Assembly: GCA_013140605.1 (NCBI GenBank)
Contig: JABFSL010000018.1
Span: forward strand, 1-64,000
Source: Anaerolineales bacterium
GTDB lineage: Bacteria > Chloroflexota > Anaerolineae > Anaerolineales > Villigracilaceae
Reading direction: 5' to 3'
Length of the DNA stretch: 64,000 nucleotides
The stretch's first letter is position 1. The number at the start of each line of letters is the position of its first letter. This document shows positions 32,626 through 39,958 of the stretch, one piece after another. The position numbers and the translations under genes are program-made. The notes beneath the pieces were generated by a model, which was not told where the DNA came from, searched no databases, and saw nothing but the letters and a program-made list of their open reading frames with translations.

Positions 32626-33642
32626 ATGAAATTCCGTACCACCTTTTCACTTGTTCTATTGTTTGCCACGTTACTCGCGGCCTGCGCGCCAGCGGCAACC
32701 GCTGTCCCTGCGACAGAAGCCCCTGTCGCTGAATCAGCTACAGAGGTCAGCACTGAAGCGCCTGTTCAAAATGTCGGCACGCTCAAGATCGCAGTCCTTC
32801 CCATCATTGACACACTTCCAATGTATGTCGCTGAAGCCGAAGGCTTATTTGCAAAACATGGCGTGACCGTTGAATTCATTCCTGTTGCGTCTGCGCCTGA
32901 ACGCGATCAATTGCTTGCGGCTGGTCAAGCCGATGGAACTGTCAACGAAACGCTTTCGGTGATGTTGTTCAATAAAGATGCGATTCAAATGCAGGCAGTG
33001 CGTTATGCATTAAGACCAACCGAAGGCTATGGACATTTCTTCATCCTCGCATCTGCGAAAAGCGGCATCACCGATGCGCAGGGACTCAAGGGTGTCGAGA
33101 TCGGCGTATCGCAAGGCACTGTGATCGAATATGTGACTGAGCGCCTTTTGCAAGCAGAGGGACTCACTACTGACGAGATCAAGACCATTGCTGTGCCGAA
33201 GATCCCTGACCGCATGGCTTTGCTTGCATCGGGCGAACTCAACGCTGGCGTTTTGCCCGACCCACTCGCGTCGCTTGCGATCAGCCAGAGCGCGGTTAAA
33301 GTACTCGATGATTCACTTCATCCTGAATACGGTTTCAGCGTGCTCTCCTTCCGCAAGGAAGTGATCGATACGAATCCAGATGCGGTCAAGGCATTTCTCG
33401 CCGCCATCGAAGAAGCCAGCGATCTCATCAATCTCGATGCGACAAAATACACTTCACTCTTGAGTGACAAGGGTCTTGTCCCGCCGCCATTGTTGGCTAC
33501 ATTCCAAGTGCCGCCGTTCCCCGACCAGGCCGTTCCCACCGAAGCGGAATGGAATGACGCACTGGCATGGGCGAAGGATAAAGGAATGTTGACTGTCGAT
33601 GTTTCTTATACAGACTCAGTCAACGCTTCGCTTCTGCCCTAG
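32626..33642 (+). CDS. ABC transporter substrate-binding lipoprotein (NitT/TauT type)
   Basis: Exported lipoprotein with lipobox LLAAC (Cys at about residue 20) and a Thr/Ala/Pro/Glu-rich spacer. The NMT1/SsuA-like domain follows: LKIAVLPIIDTLPMYVAEAE, VEFIPVASAPERDQLLAAGQ, ADGTVNETLSVMLFN, GVEIGVSQGTVIEYVTERLL. It heads a three-gene importer with the ATPase and permease. Relatives bind nitrate, taurine, alkanesulfonates or thiamine precursors; the ligand here is not assigned. Confidence 0.9.
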   Translation: MKFRTTFSLVLLFATLLAACAPAATAVPATEAPVAESATEVSTEAPVQNVGTLKIAVLPIIDTLPMYVAEAEGLFAKHGVTVEFIPVASAPERDQLLAAGQADGTVNETLSVMLFNKDAIQMQAVRYALRPTEGYGHFFILASAKSGITDAQGLKGVEIGVSQGTVIEYVTERLLQAEGLTTDEIKTIAVPKIPDRMALLASGELNAGVLPDPLASLAISQSAVKVLDDSLHPEYGFSVLSFRKEVIDTNPDAVKAFLAAIEEASDLINLDATKYTSLLSDKGLVPPPLLATFQVPPFPDQAVPTEAEWNDALAWAKDKGMLTVDVSYTDSVNASLLP

Positions 33643-33704
33643 CTGATAGTTGACACCGTTATAATGAGCGGGAGGTTGCCGTTTGGCAGTCTTCCGCTTC
33701 CCTT

Positions 33705-34505
33705 ATGATAAATATTCAATCACTCACATTTAACTATCAACACAATATTCCGTTATTCAGCGGATTCGATTTAAGCATCTCACGCGGTGAGACATGGTCG
33801 GTTCTCGGCCCGTCGGGCTGCGGAAAAACAACACTGCTTTATTTACTCGCAGGATTGCGTCAGCCAACATCGGGACAAATATCTATTGATAGTGAAGTCC
33901 TCACCCGTCCCCGCCCGCACAGCGGACTTATTCTTCAAGATTACGGCTTGCTTCCGTGGTCAACCGTTTACGAAAATGTGGAGTTGGGAATCCGAGTCCG
34001 CGATTTTTATGGACCCGATGGAAAACACACGCCAGACAATTATTTACCAAAGGATAATATCGACCACTGGCTGAGTAGATTGGGACTCAGTGAAGTAGTT
34101 GATAAATTCCCATCCCAAATCTCAGGCGGACAACGTCAACGCACCGCAATTGCGCGCACACTTGCGCTCGAACCAGACCTGCTTTTGATGGATGAGCCTT
34201 TCTCATCACTTGATGCGATTACAAGGGAAGATTTGCAGAACTTGACTCTCTCGCTTTGTGCGGAGCAAAATTTGACTCTGGTTATTGTCACACACGCTAT
34301 TGAAGAAGCTGCCGCTTTGGGAAAAAAAATCCTTTTGCTAGATGCGGCGCCCAATCAAAATACTCGCGTTTTTGACAATCCCAACGCGGGGCAAAAAAAT
34401 CATCGTGGAAGTCAGGCATATCACGATCTGTGTGATTTACTGTGGAAGGAAATGCAAATTCCCTCACCCCAGCCCTCTCCCGAGGGGAGAGGGGGCACAC
34501 AATGA
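33705..34505 (+). CDS. ABC transporter ATP-binding protein (NitT/TauT type)
   Basis: Cytoplasmic ATPase for the importer. Walker A GPSGCGKTT, Q-loop LILQDYGLLPWSTV, signature ISGGQRQRTAIARTLAL, Walker B LLLMDEPFSSLD and the switch His in VIVTHAIEEAAALGK are intact. The last residues IPSPQPSPEGRG are encoded by a palindromic repeat (34460-34495), so the original C-terminus was extended or replaced without harming the core. The stop overlaps the permease start by ATGA. Confidence 0.93.
   Translation: MINIQSLTFNYQHNIPLFSGFDLSISRGETWSVLGPSGCGKTTLLYLLAGLRQPTSGQISIDSEVLTRPRPHSGLILQDYGLLPWSTVYENVELGIRVRDFYGPDGKHTPDNYLPKDNIDHWLSRLGLSEVVDKFPSQISGGQRQRTAIARTLALEPDLLLMDEPFSSLDAITREDLQNLTLSLCAEQNLTLVIVTHAIEEAAALGKKILLLDAAPNQNTRVFDNPNAGQKNHRGSQAYHDLCDLLWKEMQIPSPQPSPEGRGGTQ
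34460..34495. repeat. In-frame palindrome at the 3' end of the ABC ATPase gene
   Basis: CCCTCACCCCAGCC then CCCTCTCCC, GA, GGGGAGAGGG. Same family as the cofD insertion at 29182. It encodes PSPQPSPEGRG. Confidence 0.75.
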
Positions 34506-35242
34506 AACGGCGTGACGTATTACTCGCTGCCTTGGGGTTGGTCATCGTGTGGCAAATCACAGCGATGATCGTACATCGCCCTATTTTGCCTGCGCCGTGG
34601 GATGTATTCGTTGTCTTCTTCAAAGAGTTGGGCAACGGGCTATTGATTCATTTCAGCGTTAGCTTATGGCGAGTATTGGCTGGAATGCTCATTTCAGTAT
34701 TGGTCGCCGCTCCTTTGGGATTGGCAATCGGCGGGTCGAAGACCATGAACCGATTCCTGTCCCCTATTATTTATTTGTTGTATCCGATTCCCAAAGTTGT
34801 TTTTGTGCCAGTGGTTTTATTGTTTCTTGGAATCGGTGATACAGCCAAGATCACGCTTATCTTTTTGATTTTATTTTTCCAGATCGTCGTACTTGTCCGT
34901 GACCAAGCTGTTGGCATCCCGCCGCAATTGATTCAAAGCCTGCAAAGCCTCGGCGCTGGACGACGCGCATTGTTTCGATTTATATACCTGCCCGCGAGCT
35001 TGCCAGCCATCCTCACCGCGCTGAGACAGTCCATTGGAACAGCAGTGGCAGTGTTATACATCTCCGAATTATTTGCAACAAAATATGGATTGGGATATTA
35101 CATATATTATCAAGGCAGCACATTGTTCAATTATCCCGCCATGTATGCTGGCGTGGTGGCAATGAGTCTGCTCGGACTTGGCATGTACTTCGGCGTAGAT
35201 TGGCTCGAACGCAAATGGTGTAAGTGGAAGTTTGTTTCCTAA
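34502..35242 (+). CDS. ABC transporter permease (NitT/TauT type)
   Basis: A 246-residue inner-membrane protein of the binding-protein-dependent type with about six helices and the EAA-type coupling loop LIQSLQSLGAGRRALFRFIY. The ATG at 34502 overlaps the ATPase stop; the upstream reading from 34442 only translates the repeat in another frame. It ends the importer operon and is followed by two copies of the TGGTNGTT element. Confidence 0.92.
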   Translation: MKRRDVLLAALGLVIVWQITAMIVHRPILPAPWDVFVVFFKELGNGLLIHFSVSLWRVLAGMLISVLVAAPLGLAIGGSKTMNRFLSPIIYLLYPIPKVVFVPVVLLFLGIGDTAKITLIFLILFFQIVVLVRDQAVGIPPQLIQSLQSLGAGRRALFRFIYLPASLPAILTALRQSIGTAVAVLYISELFATKYGLGYYIYYQGSTLFNYPAMYAGVVAMSLLGLGMYFGVDWLERKWCKWKFVS

Positions 35243-35248
35243 CGCATC

Positions 35249-35293
35249 TGTTGGTCGAGTAGGCGTGTTCGTCCGCCGTATCGAGACCACCAT
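35249..35293. repeat. TTGGTCGAGTAG...TATCGAGACCA element, copy 2
   Basis: TTGGTCGAGTAGGC at the left and CGTATCGAGACCACCA at the right, inverted ends. It is followed 15 bases later by a second copy in the opposite orientation. Confidence 0.75.
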
Positions 35294-35307
35294 GTCACAT
35301 AAAATCC

Positions 35308-35396
35308 TGTGGTCTCGATACGCCCTCACCCGCACTGCACCAAACGCAGTGCGGCGCAAGTGTCGCAAAAAAACGCTCAGGGCTACTCGACCACCA
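35308..35396. repeat. TGGTCTCGATA...CTACTCGACCACCA element, copy 3
   Basis: Opposite orientation to copy 2, with an inner stem CGCACTGCACC/ACGCAGTGCGG. The pairing of two head-to-head copies is repeated at 60398-60575. Confidence 0.75.
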
Positions 35397-35401
35397 AGTG
35401 T

Positions 35402-36289
35402 TTACGAAACCAACATCCCCACCCAAAACAAAAGGCTATACAACAATGCGGTCTGACCAGTCCCAGCAAGCGCGGCATTCAGCGGACGACCTTTTTGCGT
35501 GAACACTATTCTCAATGTTTTGATCGCAACCGGCAAAGAGAGCCATGCAAGCAAAGAAGCAACAGGGACAAATTTCAAAATCACCAGGACAGGCAAAAGC
35601 AAATATGCAATCTCCATGCACAGAACATATTCTGTCTTTGTAGCTTTTTCGCCGAGGCGAACTGCTAATGTATGCTTGCCCGCCTTGCGGTCATTTTCAA
35701 GATCACGCAAATTATTCACAACCAAAATTGCAGTGATGATCAATCCGATTGGCACAGACATCCACCACGCGGCGGCGCTGACAGAACCGACTTGCACATA
35801 ATAAGTTCCCGCAACGGCAGCGAGGCCGAAGAAGATAAACACAAACAAATCACCAAGTCCATAATAGCCAAGCGGGAATGGCCCGCCGGTATAGGCTATC
35901 GCTGAGACAATGGCCGCGATGCCGATCCAGACCACGGTCCAGCCGCGAAGCGATGCGAGGTAGAGTCCGCACAAAGCCGCTAGAAAAAAAATGATCCACA
36001 TGCCGCGCTTGACCTGCGCAGGCGTAAGCAATCCAGCCTGAGTCACACGCAACGGGCCTTGTCTCTCGGCGGTATCCGCGCCGCGTTCGAAATCAAAAAC
36101 ATCGTTGGCAACATTACTGCCAATTTGTAAAAGCAAGGCTACAAACAATGCCGCGAGTGCTGGCAAAAAATTGAACGAGCCATCGCGCCATGCCAGCGCG
36201 CTTCCCATCACCACTCCTGAAGCTGCCGCAGGCAAAGTGCGCGGACGGATCGCGAGCCACCATATTTGTAATAAGTTTTGTTTTCCCAT
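35402..36289 (-). CDS. menA: 1,4-dihydroxy-2-naphthoate prenyltransferase
   Basis: Integral membrane UbiA-family enzyme that attaches the prenyl tail in menaquinone synthesis. It has 295 residues and about nine helices. The two Asp-rich substrate motifs are NVANDVFDFERGAD and NNLRDLENDRKAGKHT; AIAYTGGPFPLGYYGLGDLF is typical of MenA. ATG 36289 was chosen because a leaderless -10 (TATACT) sits eight bases upstream; the ORF to 36460 enters the divergent ubiE gene. menA and ubiE catalyse consecutive steps and are divergently transcribed over 45 bases. Confidence 0.93.
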   Translation of the reverse strand: MGKQNLLQIWWLAIRPRTLPAAASGVVMGSALAWRDGSFNFLPALAALFVALLLQIGSNVANDVFDFERGADTAERQGPLRVTQAGLLTPAQVKRGMWIIFFLAALCGLYLASLRGWTVVWIGIAAIVSAIAYTGGPFPLGYYGLGDLFVFIFFGLAAVAGTYYVQVGSVSAAAWWMSVPIGLIITAILVVNNLRDLENDRKAGKHTLAVRLGEKATKTEYVLCMEIAYLLLPVLVILKFVPVASLLAWLSLPVAIKTLRIVFTQKGRPLNAALAGTGQTALLYSLLFWVGMLVS

Positions 36290-36297
36290 AGCCGCGC

Positions 36298-36303
36298 AGT
36301 ATA
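36298..36303 (-). promoter_or_regulatory. -10 element of the leaderless menA promoter
   Basis: On the minus strand TATACT ends eight bases before the menA ATG at 36289. No ribosome site is visible. Confidence 0.55.
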
Positions 36304-36319
36304 ACGAACTTTCAGCGTT

Positions 36320-36325
36320 TATAAT
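36320..36325 (+). promoter_or_regulatory. -10 element of the leaderless ubiE promoter
   Basis: TATAAT ends nine bases before the ubiE ATG at 36335. No ribosome site is visible. Confidence 0.6.
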
Positions 36326-36334
36326 AGGCCAACT

Positions 36335-37027
36335 ATGACCAATCTCACGGGAACGGAACGTTCCAAATACGTACAATCCATGTTCACAAAAATAGCGCAT
36401 CGCTATGATTTGATGAATCGACTCATGACCGGCGGACAGGATATCCGATGGCGAAAGCAAGTGATAAAGCTTGCGCGATTAACACCCAACGCATCATTAC
36501 TTGACCTGGGAACTGGTACCGGTGATTTGGCACGTGAGGCCCTTTCGCAGGAGCCGCAGGCCAAAGTCACGGCCGCAGATTTTACGATCGAGATGATGAG
36601 GGTTGGAAACAAAAATGGAAATTTGGAATGGTCGGCGGCAGACGCATTAAACCTGCCATTCAAATCTGAAATATTCGACGCAGTTGTTTCGGGGTTCCTG
36701 ATGCGAAACGTGACCGATGTTCAGCAGTCCTTGAAGGAACAATATCGCACGCTCAAGCCCGGCGGACGGATCGTGATCCTTGATACCACACGCCCAAAGA
36801 AAAACATCCTCTCGCCGTTTATTTGGCTTCACATGCACTTCATCATCCCCACTGTCGGCGGATTACTCTCCGGCGAGCGCGATGCCTATAATTATTTACC
36901 CGACACCACCGAGAATTTCCTCACCGCAGAACAACTCGCCGCGCGCATGATCGCTGTGGGATTCAGGAAGGTGGATTTCAAACGTTTGATGTTTGGGACA
37001 ATTGGGATGCATTGGGGAGAAAAATAA
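36335..37027 (+). CDS. ubiE: Demethylmenaquinone methyltransferase
   Basis: SAM-dependent methylation of demethylmenaquinone, the last step of menaquinone synthesis. Its 230 residues carry the UbiE/MenG signatures YVQSMFTKIAHRYDLMNRLM, GQDIRWRKQVIKLA, SAM motif LLDLGTGTGDLA, AADALNLPFKSEIFDAVVSG, NVTDVQQSLKEQYRTLKPGG and YNYLPDTTENFLTAEQLA. It is divergent from menA, so the two genes of one pathway share a 45-base control region. Confidence 0.95.
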   Translation: MTNLTGTERSKYVQSMFTKIAHRYDLMNRLMTGGQDIRWRKQVIKLARLTPNASLLDLGTGTGDLAREALSQEPQAKVTAADFTIEMMRVGNKNGNLEWSAADALNLPFKSEIFDAVVSGFLMRNVTDVQQSLKEQYRTLKPGGRIVILDTTRPKKNILSPFIWLHMHFIIPTVGGLLSGERDAYNYLPDTTENFLTAEQLAARMIAVGFRKVDFKRLMFGTIGMHWGEK

Positions 37028-37089
37028 TTAAGCATGGAGCGCGGACTTTTCAGTCCGCTCGCAGAATAAGCAGACTGAAGTCCGCGCTC

Positions 37090-38052
37090 CTATTTATATA
37101 CTTCCATATTCACACAATTCGGCAAGCGCTCACCCTTCAAGCCTGCGATCAAATTCTCCGCCGCAAGCAGGGACATCATATCCCGTGTGTGTTGACTGGC
37201 ACTGCCAAGATGCGGGACGATGAGACAATTTTCCAATTCAAGCAACGGATTATCTATTGGCAATGGCTCAGGGTCGGTGACATCCAACGCGGCGGCAAAA
37301 ATCTTTTTGGCTTTCAACCTTTCGTATAAGGCAACCTGATCTACCACCCCGCCGCGCGAAGTATTTACCAAAATTGAATTCGGTTTCATCTTCGCCAGAA
37401 AATCCGCGTTGACCATGTGTCTTGTCTTTTCGGTCAGCGGCACATGGACTGAGACAAAATCCGATTCGCGCAACAACGTATCAAGGTCAACGGGCTGCGC
37501 GCCATACGCAGGTTGCGAGGTTGGATCGTAATAGATCACACGCATGTCAAATCCTTGGGCACGTTTTGCCACGGCCTGACCAATTCTCCCGAACCCGACA
37601 ATTCCCAGTGTTGCGCCAACAAAATCTGCGCCAAGCAGTAGTTTTGGATTCCATGTTTTCCAATTCCCAGAGCGGACATACTTCTCCCCTTCCACCACTC
37701 GCCGCGCAGATGCGAATAATAGGGCGAAGGCCATGTCGGCTGTGGCATCGGTCAAAACGCCGGGTGTGTTGCCGACTGGAATTCCACGCGCGGTGGCGGC
37801 GGCCACGTCAATATGATCCACACCAACGGACATGCTGCTGATGACCTTTAGTTGAGGGCTAGCCGCATCCATGAGTTCGGCGTCAATTTTTTCGGTGAGC
37901 AAACAGAGCAGTCCATCCACGCTGCGTACGCGTTGAAGTAGTTCATCGCGCGAAGGCGGCATATCGGCAGACCAAATGTCACAGGTTGGAAAATGTTCCT
38001 TGACCAGAACCAGCCCACGGTCAGGAATGATGCGGGTGATAAATATTTTCAT
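37090..38052 (-). CDS. D-glycerate/2-hydroxyacid dehydrogenase
   Basis: NAD(P)H-dependent dehydrogenase of the D-2-hydroxyacid family, probably glyoxylate/hydroxypyruvate reductase. It has 320 residues: ISSMSVGVDHIDVAAATARG, the dinucleotide loop LGIVGFGRIGQAVAKRA, VSVHVPLTEKTRHMVN, LVNTSRGGVVDQVALYERL, DVTDPEPLPIDNPLLELENC and the catalytic His in IVPHLGSASQHTR. The ATG at 38052 is preferred because TATACT precedes it by six bases. It is divergent from the thioesterase gene with only 21 bases between starts. Confidence 0.92.
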   Translation of the reverse strand: MKIFITRIIPDRGLVLVKEHFPTCDIWSADMPPSRDELLQRVRSVDGLLCLLTEKIDAELMDAASPQLKVISSMSVGVDHIDVAAATARGIPVGNTPGVLTDATADMAFALLFASARRVVEGEKYVRSGNWKTWNPKLLLGADFVGATLGIVGFGRIGQAVAKRAQGFDMRVIYYDPTSQPAYGAQPVDLDTLLRESDFVSVHVPLTEKTRHMVNADFLAKMKPNSILVNTSRGGVVDQVALYERLKAKKIFAAALDVTDPEPLPIDNPLLELENCLIVPHLGSASQHTRDMMSLLAAENLIAGLKGERLPNCVNMEVYK

Positions 38053-38058
38053 GGCCGG

Positions 38059-38066
38059 AGTATAAT
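38059..38066. promoter_or_regulatory. Overlapping bidirectional -10 element
   Basis: AGTATAAT reads TATAAT on the plus strand (38061-38066, seven bases before the ATG at 38074) and TATACT on the minus strand (38064-38059, six bases before the ATG at 38052). One 8-base stretch can therefore serve two divergent leaderless genes. Confidence 0.6.
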
Positions 38067-38073
38067 CCCGCGC

Positions 38074-38544
38074 ATGTCCAAAATCAAACAACCCAACTCA
38101 CGTCACTGTTTTATTTGCGGATTGGAAAATCCGATCGGCTTGCATTTGCATATTTATGAAACTGAACCGGGCGTTGTTGAAACTGCATATACCGCGCCCG
38201 ATCACTTTCAAGGGTATCCCGGGGTTTTGCACGGCGGGATCGTCGCAGCTATTCTTGATGAAGTCAGCGGACGCGCACACATGGGCGATGCTGACTCGCC
38301 GCGATTTATGTTCACGGGAAAACTCGAAGTAAAGTATCGCAAGAATGTGCCGATCGGACAGCCATTGAAGATCGTCGGCAAGGCGGGCAGGGATCGCAAA
38401 AAATTCGTCGAGGCATGGGCGGGTATCTACGATGAAAGCGGCGAACTGCTTGCCGAGGCAAATGCGATTCACATCAACGTGCCGCAGGAACAGTTTGATA
38501 TGTCGAAGCTGGATGAATTAGGCTGGAAAGTTTATCCTGATTGA
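38074..38544 (+). CDS. PaaI/YiiD-type hotdog thioesterase
   Basis: A 156-residue single hotdog domain: HCFICGLENPIGLHLHIYET, then the catalytic-helix stretch HFQGYPGVLHGGIVAAILDE, TGKLEVKYRKNVPIGQPLKI and AGIYDESGELLAEANAIHI. Such enzymes hydrolyse acyl-CoA thioesters; the acyl group is not readable. The start is leaderless. It overlaps or abuts the next gene, so the two are probably co-transcribed. Confidence 0.88.
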   Translation: MSKIKQPNSRHCFICGLENPIGLHLHIYETEPGVVETAYTAPDHFQGYPGVLHGGIVAAILDEVSGRAHMGDADSPRFMFTGKLEVKYRKNVPIGQPLKIVGKAGRDRKKFVEAWAGIYDESGELLAEANAIHINVPQEQFDMSKLDELGWKVYPD

Positions 38545-38546
38545 AG

Positions 38547-39320
38547 ATGAAAGAAATCATCCTTGCACAACTAAACGAAATCGAAAAGAATCACGATGTA
38601 GTCATTCTGTATGCGTGTGAAAGCGGAAGCCGCGCCTGGGGATTCCCTTCGGCGGACAGTGATTACGATGTGCGCTTTATTTATCTGCGTCCTATAAAGT
38701 GGTATCTCTCGGTGGAAGAAAAGCGGGATGTGATCGAAGTTCCCATCAACGATCAACTGGATATCAACGGCTGGGATTTGAAAAAAGCACTGCAACTGTT
38801 TCGCAAGTCAAATCCGCCATTGATGGAATGGCTAGGTTCGCCAGTGGTTTATTTGGATAAATATTCCATTCGATCCCGCTTGCGCGAACTGGGAAAGAAT
38901 TATTATTCGCCTTTGACTTGTTTCCATCATTATCTTGGCACAGCCCGCAATCACTATCGCGAAGCCACTCAAGGTGAAGACATTAAATTAAAGTCTTATT
39001 TTTATACTCTGCGGACGCTATTAGCCGCTCAATGGATCGAAGCTGGACACGGCATAATCCCAACCGAATTTGAATATCTGCTTGAACGAATGATTACGTC
39101 ATCTGTTCTCAAAGCGGAGATTCAGGAATTGCTTGTGTTCAAAAAAACTGGCGCAGAGAAAGATAACAAACCGCACATCCCAATCATTAGTGAATATATC
39201 GAAGCAGAATTGGCGCGGCTTGAAAATAGTCAGGTTTCCCTCGAAAACAAAATAGCGCCATACGAAACCCTCGACAGTTTTTTCCAAAACACGCTTGCCG
39301 AAGTTTGGGGAAACGCGTAG
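38547..39320 (+). CDS. RlaP-type predicted nucleotidyltransferase
   Basis: A 257-residue member of the DNA-polymerase-beta nucleotidyltransferase superfamily (YcgL/RlaP-like, linked by others to RNA repair). The nucleotide-binding motif is ESGSRAWGFPSADSDYDVRF, with Gly-Ser and the Asp-x-Asp pair. The helical rest (YYSPLTCFHHYLGTARNHYR; KLKSYFYTLRTLLAAQWIEA) matches the family. The ATG at 38547 follows a TTG at 38541 in the same frame. Substrate (tRNA or other RNA) and partner are unknown; no RNA ligase gene is adjacent. Confidence 0.82.
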   Translation: MKEIILAQLNEIEKNHDVVILYACESGSRAWGFPSADSDYDVRFIYLRPIKWYLSVEEKRDVIEVPINDQLDINGWDLKKALQLFRKSNPPLMEWLGSPVVYLDKYSIRSRLRELGKNYYSPLTCFHHYLGTARNHYREATQGEDIKLKSYFYTLRTLLAAQWIEAGHGIIPTEFEYLLERMITSSVLKAEIQELLVFKKTGAEKDNKPHIPIISEYIEAELARLENSQVSLENKIAPYETLDSFFQNTLAEVWGNA

Positions 39321-39379
39321 GGGATTTTTCCCTGTTACCTTTTGACCGCCTCCTGTAACCTATTAACGACAGGAGGTCT

Positions 39380-39958
39380 ATGATCACAATCATGACTGAA
39401 CAAACACAAAGTACGCCCGCCGACGAAACAAGCCTTGCGCGTGAGGCCTCAGTGAATGCGGATGCTTTCGCCGAGTTGTATCGCCGCCATGTGACACGCG
39501 TCTATCGCTACCACGCGGCGCACACGGGCAACGTGAAAGATGCCGAAGACCTCACTTCGCAAACTTTCATGGCCGCGCTGGAGGGCATCCGCTCGTTTCG
39601 CGGGGATGCACCTTTCGCGGCGTGGTTGATGGGAATCGCCTCAAAGAAACGATTCCTCTTCTTTCGCGGACGCAGGCCCGAGGTCCCGATAGAGGCGGCG
39701 CTTCAAATCCCCAGCCCGGGCCTGCCGACTGATAAAGCGGCATTTTCCCGTCTGCGAATCGAATCCATATCCCGCGCCCTGAAGCAAATCAGCGCCGACA
39801 GAGCCGAGGCATTGATCTTGAGATTCTTCGGCGAGTTAAGTATGGCTGAAACTGGACGCGTCCTTAATAAAAGCGAGGCGGCTGTAAAAATGCTGATCGC
39901 ACGCGGATTACAGGATCTGCGCGAACGAACCTCACTTGCGCTGGAGGTGGAGAAATGA
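39380..39958 (+). CDS. ECF-family RNA polymerase sigma factor
   Basis: A 192-residue sigma factor with region 2 (FAELYRRHVTRVYRYHAAHT, DAEDLTSQTFMAALEGI, FAAWLMGIASKKRFLFF) and region 4 (ALKQISADRAEALILRFFGE, LSMAETGRVLNKSEAAVKML). It follows AGGAGG closely; the next in-frame ATG, four codons on, is the alternative start. The ATGA overlap with the next gene, a large membrane protein, is the usual sigma/anti-sigma arrangement. Confidence 0.9.
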   Translation: MITIMTEQTQSTPADETSLAREASVNADAFAELYRRHVTRVYRYHAAHTGNVKDAEDLTSQTFMAALEGIRSFRGDAPFAAWLMGIASKKRFLFFRGRRPEVPIEAALQIPSPGLPTDKAAFSRLRIESISRALKQISADRAEALILRFFGELSMAETGRVLNKSEAAVKMLIARGLQDLRERTSLALEVEK

